64,000 nucleotides of DNA from Panorpa germanica (taxonomy: Eukaryota > Arthropoda > Insecta > Mecoptera > Panorpidae). The notes beneath the pieces were generated by a model. The model was not told the origin of the DNA and ran no database searches. It was given only the letters and a program-made list of their open reading frames with translations. Positions 37,969 through 49,988 of the stretch are shown here, one piece after another. The stretch covers positions 15,239,955 to 15,303,954 of the forward strand of contig OY783218.1 of assembly GCA_963678705.1 (NCBI GenBank), read 5' to 3'. The first letter of the stretch is position 1, and each line of letters starts with the position of its first letter. The position numbers and the translations under genes were made by a program.

Positions 37969-40880
37969 CTGACTAAGAGGTCCAAATTTTTCTCCTGGTT
38001 TATTTTCTGCAGCAATTGCAATAGCACAGGCTCTTCCAAAGACAACCAAATCTAAAAGTGAATTAGCCCCAAGTCTATTGGCCCCGTGGACGGAGGCACA
38101 TCCAGCTTCGCCGGCAGCGTAGAGCCCTGGGACAATCTAAAAATTATGGAATCGAAATAACATTTAAATAAAGTCAATAGTCGAAACACTACAAGAGCAA
38201 TACAGTGACAAATGAACAAGATGGCATGGTATTCTTACCTTATCTTGTCCATCTTGATGCGTTAACACTTGGCCTTTGTAGTTTGTTGGAATCCCTCCCA
38301 TATTATAATGTACAGTCGGTAAAACTGGAATTGGCTCACATGTGACATCAACACCCGCAAATATCATAGCTGTTTCAGAAATGCCAGGAAGTCGAGAAGC
38401 TAATTGTTTAGCTGGTAAATGATGAAGCTGAAGGTACACATGGTCCTTTAAAGATCCGACTCCACGACCTGGTGATACCAAATTGTACAATGAATTAATA
38501 CTGTTAACTATCAGAAGATCCAAAACTGTGTTAAAAGTAAAAATACCTTCATTAATTTCTATCGTCATCGATCTACAGACGACATCCCGTGATGCTAAGT
38601 CCTTTGCAACAGGAGCGTAACGTTCCATGAATCTCTCTCCCTGAGAGTTGACCAGAAAGCCACCTTCTCCTCTGGACCCCTCCGTGATGAGACATCCCGC
38701 TCCATAAATACCTGTTCAAAACATTCTCTATTTCAATATATTATATTTCTACGATTATAATCCTAGAACTAATTATTACGTTACCTGTGGGATGGAATTG
38801 TACAAATTCTAAGTCCTGAGATGGAAGACCAGCTCGTGCTACCATTCCAGTGCCATCTCCAGTACACGTGTGTGCGGATGTACAAGAAAACCAGGCTCGA
38901 CCGTAACCACCGGTTGCTAAAACCGTATTTTTAGCACGGAACCTAATTGGTATAAAAATATTTGTTAACATAAATAATTTAAGAAGCACATAAATAAAAG
39001 ATTATAAATACCTATGAATTGAACCATCATCAAGACACAAGGCGATGACGCCCCTGCACTCTCCGTCTTCCATTAACAAATCCAGCGCGAAATATTCAAC
39101 AAAATAATTGCAGTCGTATCTTAAAGATTGTCCGTAGAGTGTGTGCAGTAGGGAATGTCCAGTTCTGCAACAACAATGAATTATCCAAATAAAATATTTC
39201 GTCAACACATTCAGTATTCTGATAATAACAGTAATATCAAGTTACCTGTCAGCTACAGCGCAACACCTGTGTGCCTGACCTCCTTTACCGAACCTTAAAC
39301 TTTGTCCACCAAAAGCTCTTTGATAAATTTTGCCTTCAGGTGTTCTGGAGAAAGGCATTCCATAATTTTCTAATTCTACAACAGCGTGCGGCGCCTCCCT
39401 GGTCATGTAATGGATGGCATCTTGATCTCCCAACCAATCGGATCCTTTTACCGTATCATACATGTGCCATTGCCAATTGTCTTCTTCCATGTTGCCTGAA
39501 ATATATGGGTATCATTTTTAGTCTTTAATCTTTTATATATCATAAACATTTGTAAAAAAACACTTGAGTCCGACAAGTATGTTCCATCGTTACAGGTATA
39601 CCACATATTCTGCTCCGCGATAATCTTATTATATATATAAAAATGCATCATACCCAAAGCAGCATTTAGCCCCCCTTGTGCAGCAACTGTGTGCGATCTT
39701 GTGGGGAACAGTTTAGTAATGACAGCCGTTTTAAATCCCTCAGCTACAAGTCCGAAAGCGGCACGTAGTCCTGCACCTCCAGCACCTACTACTACGGCGT
39801 CGTATTCATGTTGAATTACCGTCCTTTCTTTGGACGTAGTGCTTGTAGTCGTAGAAGCATTGCGATGTTTATTGTATGAGGATTTAGATAATACTGTAGG
39901 CCGCAGCTGAAACACAAATCGAATTAATTAGTTAATTAGTTAAATTGAAGAGCAAAAGGTGGTAGCCCAGGAAACATTTGGTGAAATACAAAGGCTAGGT
40001 ACAGTTCTATTCACTCGTACATTTCAATTCTAACGTTTTACAAGTTGGTGCTACACAACAAAAAACTAAAGCACTACATTTCTACCTTCTGTCAAAACCA
40101 TACGCCATTATTAATTTTTTGTAAATGAATCTAAAGGCCATCTATGATTCCTTGTTGTACCTTTAACATAAATTAATTATTAAGTACGAAAAATGTGGTG
40201 ATTTTCAGAGCCATCTTTTGTTCACAACCAGTATTTTTACAACAAGTGCTTCATAGCAATTCTCTAAACCAATTCTAGTGTTCTACATTTTAGGTGCTAA
40301 TTATTGCTATCATATATTAATAAGGTTAATTTGATTTTGAAAATGTATATATAGTTAATATATTTTAAAATAATGTATGATACAATTCTTTTCCATTGTA
40401 TCCTAGATTTATACAGCACAACTTATTTTAAGCAGGGGTAAGTGCCAAACTCTCGTAACTTGAAGTATAATCATACTTCAATTTCACTATAAAACAAAAT
40501 AAAAAGGCAACGCTTAATCTGCAATAAAAAGTAAAAGTATTTCTATTGCACGGAAAATTCTGTTCCTCAATTATTCTTTCTTGTCTTTTGGTCAGAACTT
40601 TGCAATCTATCTTTAAACTATTTATTTTATAAAAAAGATATTATTAAAAAACGATGAATTACTTGGAAAATTACTAAACGAATACTAATCTTTTTTAAAA
40701 ATTTCTTTTAGTAAATATGAAGTTTATACTCGTATACATGAGATATAAAGAGCAAGAGCATAATATTAGAATTATATAATAAACCGTAATAATGGTTACC
40801 TTTTGCAATAAATATTCGTGGCTTTGTAGGCGTGGTTTGATTCTTAATAGGACCTGACTGCAGGGGGTACAGTCGAGCAT
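37969..40880 (-). CDS. SdhA: Succinate dehydrogenase flavoprotein subunit, exons 1-8
   Basis: Exons: 40880-40800, 39906-39654, 39495-39246, 39164-39012, 38942-38785, 38711-38547, 38468-38239, 38136-37969. All borders are GT/AG and phases agree. SDHA is the FAD-carrying subunit of mitochondrial complex II and oxidises succinate to fumarate. Exon 1 (ATG at 40880) gives an Arg-containing presequence, [18 protein letters not shown]. Visible motifs: [16 protein letters not shown] (FAD binding), [10 protein letters not shown] (the His that binds FAD covalently), [42 protein letters not shown] (usually VVSRSM), HYNMGG and [21 protein letters not shown]. The normal exon 9 following exon 8 is cut and fused to a second exon 5, so the C-terminus could come only from exon 9B at 36071-35670 (phase 0 to phase 0). 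Several substitutions against usually invariant positions suggest a divergent paralogue. Confidence 0.85.
40060..40335. repeat. Dispersed repeat, copy related to 23880-24210
   Basis: Upstream of SDHA exon 2, within intron 1. Shares several 15-35 bp blocks in the same order with 23880-24210, separated by small indels. No coding capacity. Confidence 0.7.
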
Positions 40881-41842
40881 TCTTCTGCGTCCAGAGTGTC
40901 ATCGATCACGGGCCTGTAGCTGATTTTGTTTATAAGTGCAATGCTTAGCAAACATATTCTTAAATTGATATTATGTGCAATACAATTTATTACTACATAT
41001 TTCAAAAATTCATCTATTCGTTATTAAATTAATAATTTGTAGTAAATTTTTTAATGTTTTTATAAATATATTTAATGTATTCAATAATATGTTTAAAAAA
41101 CATTTTACAAAATTGCATAAAACAATTTATATCAAACAACTTCTAAATGATTACGTTATTTCTCGTACATATTTTTTTATAAATGTGTCAATGGATCAAT
41201 TTCTAAAATATAAATAAAATGAACATTTTTATTTAATTACTTTCGTAAAAATATATGAATTTAGCTTTATATTCTCTACTGGTTTTTTATTTTTTTTATT
41301 TATATAAAACCATCTTGTAATATATTATAATTTACTCTTTAATTATTTCGCTGGGCGCTGTTAATTAGGTGCTAAAGCTATCTTATTTGATTGTGAACTT
41401 TATCCAACAAATGTATTTACCAATGTACATTTTTCATTATTTGTTTTAGGTCTAAATATTAGACCTTGTTTATAATAAAGTTAATCCAGTATTACATTGC
41501 AACTTTTCTTTTAAAAAGTTCTTGCTATGACACAGTCGACTTTTATGTTTTCATAAATTATATTCGTTATAAAATTCCTGATATATATAAAATGTAAGTA
41601 CGAAGTACAAAAATGGATCCAATTAAAACATTTTGTGCAAATTTAATATTTTCAATCACATCGAATTTCAAAGTCAAATTTAATTAAAACTATCGGAAAA
41701 ATAAATCTGTTATTGGAAGAAAACTATAAATCGATTAATCGTGTGTTGCAAGTGTACCCTTGTAAACATTCGCCATTTGAGTATTAGGTATACTATATAT
41801 TGACTCGTCGGTGAATTTGGTAATCTAGCTACCTGGGGGCCC
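40881..41842. other. SDHA upstream region and spacer
   Basis: Expected to hold the SDHA promoter, but no TATA or initiator can be distinguished in this AT-rich sequence. The 80-codon frame at 40975-41217 (+) is Phe/Ile/Asn-rich without a family match and is probably chance. Confidence 0.4.
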
Positions 41843-42000
41843 GGGACAGCTCCTTGATTCGCAGCATTTCTATTTGTTGACGAATAAGATGGTGAAGCTG
41901 AACTCGCAGCAGGATTTCCTGTACTAGAAGGCGGTAACGACGCACTAGAATTTCTTAAATAAGGTTTGCCATATGTTGCAGAGTATCTAGGGTCAATACC
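41843..42000 (-). pseudogene. Orphan exon of unknown gene
   Basis: The - strand reads KGIDPRYSATYGKPYLRN, then SSASLPPSSTGNP and a Ser/Ala/Asn-rich tail ending GAVPGPQ before a GT donor (GTAGCTAG). Codon use and lack of simple repeats suggest former coding sequence. The 3' splice site before it is weak and no neighbouring exon is recognised. I cannot assign a family. Confidence 0.35.
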
Positions 42001-42913
42001 TTTTTGTTATAAATTTGTATTTGTAGTGGCCGATGCCAACGTTACTCAGTTTTTCTTATTGACGTATATAAATGTTCAATTGCCAAGATCGGTAGAGTCG
42101 TCGACATAGAGCTGCAATGCATTAACTTAATTAATATAGTGTATACCTATTAAATTAAAGAAGTGTTTTATTTGTATTCACCAGAATTTTGGGTGCTTAC
42201 TCGTCGCATCTGTTACAACTTTCTATTATCCAGCAGCTAGCTGGATTGAAGAAAATTCTTTCTTCTTTCGGTACGAAAAATCCTAATATTAGAAGCTAAT
42301 TGAAGAATCCTTATAACACCACACAATATTTTCCACGGTCTTGTCTGACAAGAACCCTTGTCTGACCAGAACAAGGACCCCACCACATCTTCCAACGTTT
42401 TCCATAGGTATTGCGCGTGCTATATAAAAGAAAACAATGAATTATTTTTTAATCATATTTAGAAATATATAAATCGCGGTTTTCAAAATACTCGTATGTA
42501 TCAGGAATTATAATTATAAAAACAATAGTCATATAGTTAGAGCTTATGTAATATGTTTCTTGTTAAAGACAACATTTATTTATTTTGCATTATATTCATA
42601 AAATACAATGCAAAATTTTAAATGTTCTCCTATTATTACTTTATTGAGGTATTATTATTTACTTGACATACTCGTACATGTTATTTATCCAATGGGGTTG
42701 TGTGTATGCTCTGATTTTTTTATGATTAACAATTTAGTACTGTTACTTTTATGTAATCCTTATCCTTTTATTCTTTAAGGACTTTTATTCTTGACTTAGT
42801 TGGTGTTTTTACCTTATTCTATTTATTGTTTCTTTGGTTCTATTTGTACAGCGAACATTGCCTGCCAGCCAGCCAGCCAAAAGGGTTCAATTTAAAGGGT
42901 TTTTCTGAAATAC
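42001..42913. other. No gene recognised
   Basis: Contains a small local duplication near 42338-42375 (TTGTCTGACAAGAACC followed by TTGTCTGACCAGAACA). Otherwise featureless. Confidence 0.45.
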
Positions 42914-43516
42914 TTAATTATAATATTTAATGAAAATGCGTTTAACATTAGCACTTAGTTTTCCATCTTTCCATGCATTTTCCATCACTGTAATCCTTTT
43001 CTTTAGTTCACTAGCTTTACTTTTAATTTCATCACTTTCTAACTGTCTGTCAAACACTTCCATCACATTCTTTAATTTACTGTCAAAATCACTTTCACTT
43101 GCACTTTCTTTTAAAACTGTTGTAATTTTATCTGGTGACACTACACTACTATTGCTCTATGGTAGAGGTGGTGCTGTCAGATTTCCACCTGAAGAAGCTT
43201 TTGGAAGAGCTCCAGCAGCTCCAGAAGGTGGTGTCAATGTTGTTGGAAGCAATCCACCATCAGAACTTATTACAGGAGGTTGTCCTGTTGGTTTAGATAA
43301 AGGAAATGCTACTCTTTTGTTCAATATATTTGTTTTTTGTTCTATTTGCGTGTTATATTGATAAGTTGGAGGGTCGTTCCAACCTGGGGTATAACCTAAA
43401 ATACGTAACACATTTATTTTATAATCCATTCGTACATTATGTGTAATTATTACTAATTAAGATGCAGTAAATATACTCATACCTGGATTTTTAGGATCTT
43501 TTTGTGTGTTGGACAT
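42914..43516 (-). pseudogene. SRA1 (steroid receptor RNA activator protein)-like, in-frame stop, C-terminus missing
   Basis: Exon 1 (43516-43483) gives MSNTQKDPKNP. Exon 2 (43395-42914) continues GYTPGWNDPPTYQYNTQ, NKRVAFPLSKP, a Pro/Gly/Ser-rich stretch, then after a TAG codon (about 43156-43158) the same frame goes on with SPDKITTVLKESASE, DRQLESDEI and LKKRITVMENAWKDGKLS-NVKR. The GWNDPP-KRVA start and the RxxxMxxxWxxGKLSxxVKxR helix are the two hallmarks of the SRA1 protein family. Splice phases agree. The last ~80 residues of the usual helical domain are absent; the frame ends at IFIKYYN. One in-frame stop plus loss of the C-terminus argues for a pseudogene; readthrough is less likely. 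Confidence 0.68.
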
Positions 43517-43853
43517 TATTTTATTATAAATAAATATATTAAATTATAAAATGACAGCTGCTAAACAATGAAATCTGACGTGTACAGAATTTAGATAGTT
43601 CCAAGTTCGTCGGATAGATGTCACTCATAAAAACTCATGTGGAAAATTTAAAAAAATATTCCGCGTCTTTTAAATATAAATAGATTTAGGTTTCGAAATA
43701 AATCAAAGGCCTAGCTGTTAAATTAATAATTACTGTATATTTCTGTATAAAGATGTAGTGCGTCTTACGACTAAGACTTAATAACTTAATGTTGGCTTAA
43801 AGTTAAACATTTTATTCGTGACACAAACCACGTTCTACTATTTTAAATACAAT

Positions 43854-44447
43854 GGGTTTGTGTCCTATGTCTTAATTTCTATAAAAGTGTACCACATATT
43901 GATAAAGTGGGTTACTAGAACTCCTTATATGTTAGGAGATATTAACAATTAAAAAAGTCATTTTGTCTCTTTAATTATTAAAGGGATTCAACGTTGTACA
44001 CATTCCAAATGCATGTGACATCACAATCGCTGCCAACCTTACAGCTCATAAATCTCTGGTATATGTATTTATATATCAAAATATCAAATATTATTTACAG
44101 CTGTTTCAAGGAATAATAAAATTTCAATATTATGTCTGCCTTAGCAGGGTTAAATAAAATAAAAACTTATTATTCTTTGATTTGACTTCATTATTTGACT
44201 ACCAACAGCTACAAAACATTACCACAGCACTGACCTACTCAACAAATAACTGACGTTAAAATGCATTTCACGTCATACAAATATGACTGATCATTTCTAG
44301 CGCTAAAACTACAATTCAAACTTTTAATTGCTATATCTCCGTCAATATTTAGATATTTAATAAAATAGACACGCCAATACACATTTATTAACATCCATTT
44401 CAATCAACAATTGAAAATCGACCACTAAAAAATGAGGACACAAGCCC
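43854..44447. mobile_element. MITE family copy 2, both termini present
   Basis: 594 bp. Left end GGGTTTGTGTCCTA, right end GGACACAAGCCC, forming imperfect 12-13 bp inverted repeats. Aligns along its length with 11623-12240. No transposase frame. Confidence 0.75.
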
Positions 44448-44784
44448 GTTTACATGTTAGATATTATAATTTACTAATTCTAACGCCTGGGGTATATGCA
44501 ACTATAATAACCTCAGATAATGTAAATACATTCTTAATTTAATGCTGTATTTTGTATTTAATTTAATTTATTTTTTAAGTTTCCTTAGTTTTTTTAGAAC
44601 CTTATAAGGTCCAATATTTTAAATTAAAAACATTTAATTAAGAAAAACTATATTACATAGTAAAAATATTTGATTGTTGTATAGAATATAATTTAAAATG
44701 CTGCGTAAATTACTAATAGTAGTTAATAGGTAAAAGAAGAAGGATTTGTGTTATTGCACAGGTATTATTTTGATAGAAAATAAA

Positions 44785-46277
44785 AGGAATCGTAGACCTA
44801 GATGGTGAGTTCATCCCTTTAATCAAAATCATGACCAACAGGGGTATTTTAATAACCTCATTCAAGAAATGAGCCATTATTTTTTAACTTTACTCGAGTA
44901 TGTATTTCACAATTTGACAATTTACTATACCCTCCTGAAGCGAGATTAGTTAATTTTCCGCCAGGAGATTCACTGCCAAGTCTAGCATTTTCCTTCAGAA
45001 TTGGAAAGTCTACTGCTTGCAAAATTATAAAAGAAACTATTAATAAAACAGGTTCCCAGTACTTTAACTATAAAAAGAAAAATCAGCATTATACCTTTCG
45101 CAATTTGTGATGCAAATTATAAATTTATAGGCTCTCAAAATGATGGTGGAATATTACAGGTATCTTCATTTGGGCAGACCTTATCCAAAAATGAATTAAT
45201 TCTACAAAATATTGATAATTTACTATTAATTTAATTTAATATTAGGATGCCATACAATTATTATCAAAATCATTTAATAATGCGATAAATAATGAAATGT
45301 TTTTAAACCTAATGCATCAATTTAATAGAAATTTAACAAAAATTATATATACAGATGCATTGGTCCATTGGTTTAGAAAGAAATAAATCAGGATTTGCTA
45401 AATATGAACAAATACATTTATTATTTGATAAATTTAAATGAAATAACAAAGTTAGCTCTAATACTGGAGAACAATTAGCAATATTAAAAGCACTGGAAAT
45501 TAATGAAAATATCAACAATAATAAAATTATAATAATAACGGATTCTTTAAGTGTTTTAAAAAATTTAAATTCTAATGATAACAAATCAAATAATGATATT
45601 TTGACACGCAAAATTAAGGAGATGTATTTCAATATAATAAATAAAAATAATACCATAAAATGTATGTGGATACCAGGACATTGTGGAATAAGAGGAAACG
45701 AAATTGCGGATAAATTGGCAAAGGAATCAATAAATTTAGAAATTGAGATGAAAGTGAAATTACCTTCATATGAAATTTTTAATATAATCAAAAAATTAAA
45801 CTTCAATTTGAGAAACCAAGATTTCATTAACAAAAGTCAGTTAAAAGGAAGAGATTATTATATGTTACATCCAAATTTAGATTCTATTTTGTAGACGAGG
45901 CGTTTCCACTTCATAATAATCTTCTGATCTTCAGTTAAGTCGTGATAAAAGAATACTTAATTACAGATTACCACGGGCCAGGAGATAGAGATTTTAATCT
46001 TCAGATTTAGAATATTTCACCGTGTCATTAATGCAAAATGAAGAAACAACAGCGGATTCTGTAATGAAAGCAACCAACTGTTTGCATAATTATATTAAAA
46101 CAACAGAACAACAAGGAAATAGAAAGTGAAGTGAATTTAATTCCTGGAGAATGTAGAACTCTAACTGATGCCACTCAAAATATTGCTCTAGTAAATATCA
46201 GGACATTAAAAAGAAGCAGAAGTGTATTTAAAATAGAATGAAATCATTATCTATACAGAGATTATGAAAGTGAAATA
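44785..46277 (+). pseudogene. PIF/Harbinger transposase (DDE_Tnp_4), split by a LINE fragment
   Basis: First part, in shifting frames: RNRRPRW-stop-VHPFNQ, HDQQGYFNNLIQEM, SQFDNLLYPPEARL, GDSLPSLAFSFRIGKSTACK and ICDANYKFIGSQNDGGILQ to about 45240. From about 45891 the family resumes: DEAFPLHNNLL, SRDKRILNYRLPRARR, FRIFHRVINAK, ADSVMKATNCLHNYIKTTEQ, ECRTLTDATQNIALVNIRTL and YRDYESE. These are the ordered blocks of HARBI1-like transposases, including IGKSTA, the DANY-NDGG region with the second catalytic Asp, and the NYRLxRARR helix. It has at least one TGG-to-TGA stop and several frameshifts. About 30 residues at the LINE insertion point are missing. Confidence 0.82.
45243..45893 (+). mobile_element. 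LINE fragment carrying an RNase H domain
   Basis: Reads KIIYTDALVHW, SGFAKYEQ, SSNTGEQLAILKALE, IIIITDSLSVLKN and CMWIPGHCGIRGNEIADKLA. The four RNase H acidic residues are all visible: D in YTDA, E in TGEQ, D in ITDS, D in EIAD. Such a domain downstream of reverse transcriptase marks non-LTR elements of the I/R1/Jockey groups. At least one frameshift and stops are present, and no reverse transcriptase is here. The fragment interrupts the Harbinger transposase. Confidence 0.85.
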
Positions 46278-46317
46278 TTGTTAAAAATTATTGTTCTTGA
46301 AGAACACATTTTATTTC

Positions 46318-46735
46318 TTTATTCCACAATGTCCTGGTATCCACATACATTTTATGGTATTATTTTTATTTATTAAATTGAAATACACCCCCTTAATTTT
46401 GCGTGTCAAAATATCATTATTTGATTTGTGATCATTAGAATTTAAATTTTTTAAAACACTTAAAGAATCCGTTATTATTATAATTTTATTATTGTTGATA
46501 TTTTCATTAATTTCCAGTGCTTTTAATATTGCTAATTGTTCTCCAGTATAAGAGCTAACTTTGTTATTTTATTTAAATTTATCAAATAATAAATGTATTT
46601 GTTCATATTTAGCAAATCCTGCTTTATTTCTTTCTAAATCAATGGACCAATGCATCTGTATATATTATTTAAATGATTTTGATAATAATTGTGTGTTCAT
46701 ATATATCCATAGGTTTAATTAATGATTCAAAAGGA
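46318..46735 (-). mobile_element. Second LINE RNase H fragment, inverted copy
   Basis: The reverse complement of this segment aligns with 45246-45695, from the region before YTDA to WIPGHCG, with a deletion of about 65 bp before the ACAGATGCATTGG block. The alignment ends abruptly at GGACATTGTGGAATAA on the right-hand side of the domain. It follows the Harbinger C-terminus by about 40 bp. Confidence 0.85.
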
Positions 46736-47276
46736 ATAGAGTATATTAGACATTTGAAATTTCTAGTTATTTCTAGTTATATTACTATATAGTATCTTTA
46801 TTTATATTATATGAGTTAATAAGTAATAAGTTGTATCGTAATAATAGTAGTTTAAATTAGAACAGTTGCCTAGCGTAGTCAATGGTAGTTAAAATTAAAT
46901 AAGTTCCACTGAATAATAAATACTCTTATTTATTTTAAAGAGAACCATTGAAATACAAGGTTCTAAAAAATACAGGAACAAATACAATATATTGTATATG
47001 TTATTCATCTTTTATTAAAGTTAAAATTTTAAAGCAACAGCAAATCGAATAATTAATCCATCTAGTATTTGTATATAAGACCACAACAAAAGTCTAGCTC
47101 AGATGTTGGTTGTTTAACATTTTGGACAACTCCAGGTTATTTATTTTTCACAAAATGAACAAAAACGCTCGCATTGAACTAAATTAATTATATATTGTTT
47201 ATACGTTATTATTTACAATTATTACTTCTAGGAAATAAGCTAGCCAAACAATTCAAATCAAATAAACACTTTTCTT
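46736..47276. other. No gene recognised
   Basis: AT-rich spacer between the LINE copy and the hAT pseudogene. Confidence 0.5.
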
Positions 47277-48080
47277 GCCTTTTGTTCGGCGAACTTATTT
47301 ATTAAATCATTCATAGCTGAAGATGATTTAAGTTTTTCTTAAATTTTCTGCCTCTAAAGACAATAGTGACAAGTCTGAGAGCTTTTTCTGTCCCATAGAA
47401 GTGTTTAGATAATTTCTAACAGTTTTAATTTCGAAAAACTTCTTTCAGCTGTTGCACTTGTAACCGGAAGGGCCAAGAATAGAAAGCATCCGGAAAACTG
47501 GATGCAAGGCTGTTGAATTTAATCAGCGATAATTCCAGGAGTTCCTTAATGGAATGAATTTTCTGAATTTCAGATTTTAAGCCAAGCAATTAATTGTTCA
47601 TAAAAATCAACTGACAAGTCTTTACTGTATTTAGCAGACAATTTTCCGGCATACTTTTTTATTATTTAGTTTGGTAAAGATAAGAGTTTTCCGGTTGTAA
47701 TACTTCTAACATATTACTTAGGTCACACAGACTCTGAAATATTTGTTTAGTTTGAGAAATTAATCTATCTAACAGCAATTCTCTCATCTTCTGATAGCAC
47801 ATCAAAAAAACGCTTCGTTTTCTTCTTTCTTTTAATTTTGGAAACAATTGTTTTCCCCCACTCTTTTGCTAGATCTCTGGACCCCTTTATGCAAACCATG
47901 GAATGAATTTGGATTTCTTATTTCACTCAGTCAATTCAATAGATTACTTAGTAAAATGCTAGCTTTCTGTAAGTCATTAATTTCATGCTGTAAAGCTTTA
48001 GAAACAGGATTAATGATTTCAAATAATGAAGAAAAAAGACGAATTGTTGCTTACACAGGTTTGGGGCCCCTATAGACCGT
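47277..48080 (-). pseudogene. hAT transposase pseudogene (C-terminal half)
   Basis: On the - strand, in several frames: KALQHEINDLQKASILLSN, AKEWGKTIVSKIKRKKKTKR, FFDVLSEDERIAV, then LPVTSATAERSFSKLKLLE and KLSDLSLLSLEAENLRK. The last two blocks are the hAT dimerisation domain (family: 'PVTVASAERSFSKLKLIKN', 'RLSGLALLSIE'). The order and the K/R-rich 'KRFFDE' segment match ZMYM/ZNF862-like hAT elements with DUF4371. Numerous frameshifts and stops. The zinc finger and first half of the catalytic domain are missing or unrecognisable. Confidence 0.75.
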
Positions 48081-49570
48081 ATCATTAATATGACGGTAGC
48101 TACGCCACTGCTCTGATTCCCTTTTTTCTTTTTCTGAAACCATGATTAATAGATAATGGCATCAAACTGATAGATGAAAAGCGATTATTACTTGTATTGA
48201 TTGATTGTATTGATTATTTCAATTTATTTAATATTACAAACACTATTAGTTACCTTCTTGGCACAACTACATCGTCAAGAAATGTTAGCTCTCTTTTGAG
48301 CCTTGCTTACTTGGCTCGTAATCCTGCAAAGTAATCTTCGGAATCTTTACCTGAAGAAAATGAAAACACATTTGTCATTTAAACAGTCATTTTCAAATTA
48401 AATTATATTCTAATAATATTACCTGTCATATTCAAATTCTTTCCAATCTCATTTCATAATTGCTGCTACCTTACTTTTGTAATTTATAGTTTTCTTGTCC
48501 CACAGAACATTATATTGAAACACGAAACTTATAAATGAACTAGAATTTAGCCCCGTCACAAAGCGACGTCTTTTTAGTGTGTATGATTTGAATCCAACAA
48601 AATAATTCAAATTTTAATTCTATTTTTAAATTGAAATATTTAACTCGCTCAACAATAAAATATTTTGAATTTATTCGCTATTTGACCAACTTTTTTTCGA
48701 TTTGTAAATAATATACTAAAGTTAACCCAGATAGAAAATTCCTGCACAATTTTTACCCACGGCAAAAACCGCCTCCGTGCCCCCAAATAAATTTTTTGAC
48801 TTTTGAATATTTTTTTTTATAACATATACAACTTAATCTTTACGCAATCCAAAATTTTAGTTTTCTCCCTTACTGAGCTCTCTAATTTTCTTAACGCCCT
48901 TTTTCCATTTTCAAATTTCCAATTTTCAAAAAACGTAGCAACGTTATTACATCGTAATACATTTGCAAAATTTCAACTTTCTATTTTTTACGAATTAAAA
49001 GTTATAGAGCAAAAATTAAAAAAAAATTTTTCCGGGTTTCCAGGAATTTCGGGGGAAAATCCGAGGACGCCAAAAGTCTTAGAATTTTTTTCTCTACGAA
49101 ATAGGAAATTTTCAAAAAATTCACTGGAGCCGTTTTTGAGCTACCATACAAAATTCAGAACCAAATATATAAGAATATATATTTTTGAATTATATAGAAT
49201 TGTTTTTATTTTAATTCAATGTTTTTGTAAAATTTATTACCCACCATGCACTGTTAACTATCACCTGAATGCTTAAAGTAATAATTAAAATGTATTTCTA
49301 CCATTTAGAAAGTCATGTCATTTTTAAAATGAAATAAAATCGACTGCAGAATGAGTTCCATAGAACAAGAAGTTAAAAGACACTTACCAAAGCCAGTTGT
49401 ATCATCTACGACCTCTTGATAATGTTAGCAGTTCCATGGTATAGATACCTCGCATATATAGATTACACCGCTGCTTGTAAATATTAATCTATGGTTGTGT
49501 TGGCACATAATTAGTGATATTCATAAACACCCAGTCCCAGTTAAAACATGGATGATCTGAAATGTAAATT
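48081..49570. other. No gene recognised
   Basis: A 157-codon frame at 48803-49276 (+) is Phe/Leu/Asn-rich, starts at a non-standard position and has no recognised motif. The segment 48700-49130 has long pyrimidine and A-runs. Possibly old transposon sequence. Confidence 0.4.
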
Positions 49571-49988
49571 TTGGTAATTATTCGAAATAGCTACACCTTT
49601 TGTTTTGAATCTTATAAAAAAACTATAGCACTTTCGTAAATTTCATGATGCTTTTAATATAGTGAAAATATTTACAAATATGTAATGTAATATACATTAT
49701 ACCATTTTTTATTAAAAAATGGAAAGAATTTATGCTTAAAGTTGACCAATAAATGTTTGTCATTTATATATAGCACAATGTCATATTATTTCTAACCTCA
49801 AATTTGAACATTTAACTTTAACCATTAATATTGTTTTTTTCTACGTAAAAAGAGGTATAATGTATATTACGTAAGATTTGTACATGTTTTAAGTATACAA
49901 CAAATACCGTAAAACATACGAACATGCAATAGTTTTTTAATAAGATTCAAAACAAAAGGTGTAGCTCTATCGAACAATTACTCCTGTT
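49571..49988. mobile_element. Fold-back element, about 418 bp
   Basis: The ends are inverted copies: left AGCTACACCTTTTGTTTTGA (from 49588) against TCAAAACAAAAGGTGTAGCT (to 49967). Inner parts also pair (AATATACATTATACC against GTATAATGTATATTACG). A short palindrome, CATTTTTTATTAAAAAATG, lies between. No coding sequence. Confidence 0.75.

Noticed and set aside
48803-49276. 157-codon + strand open frame
   Set aside because: Low-complexity Phe/Leu/Asn composition, no ATG-supported start and no recognisable motif; probably chance in AT-rich, possibly transposon-derived sequence.
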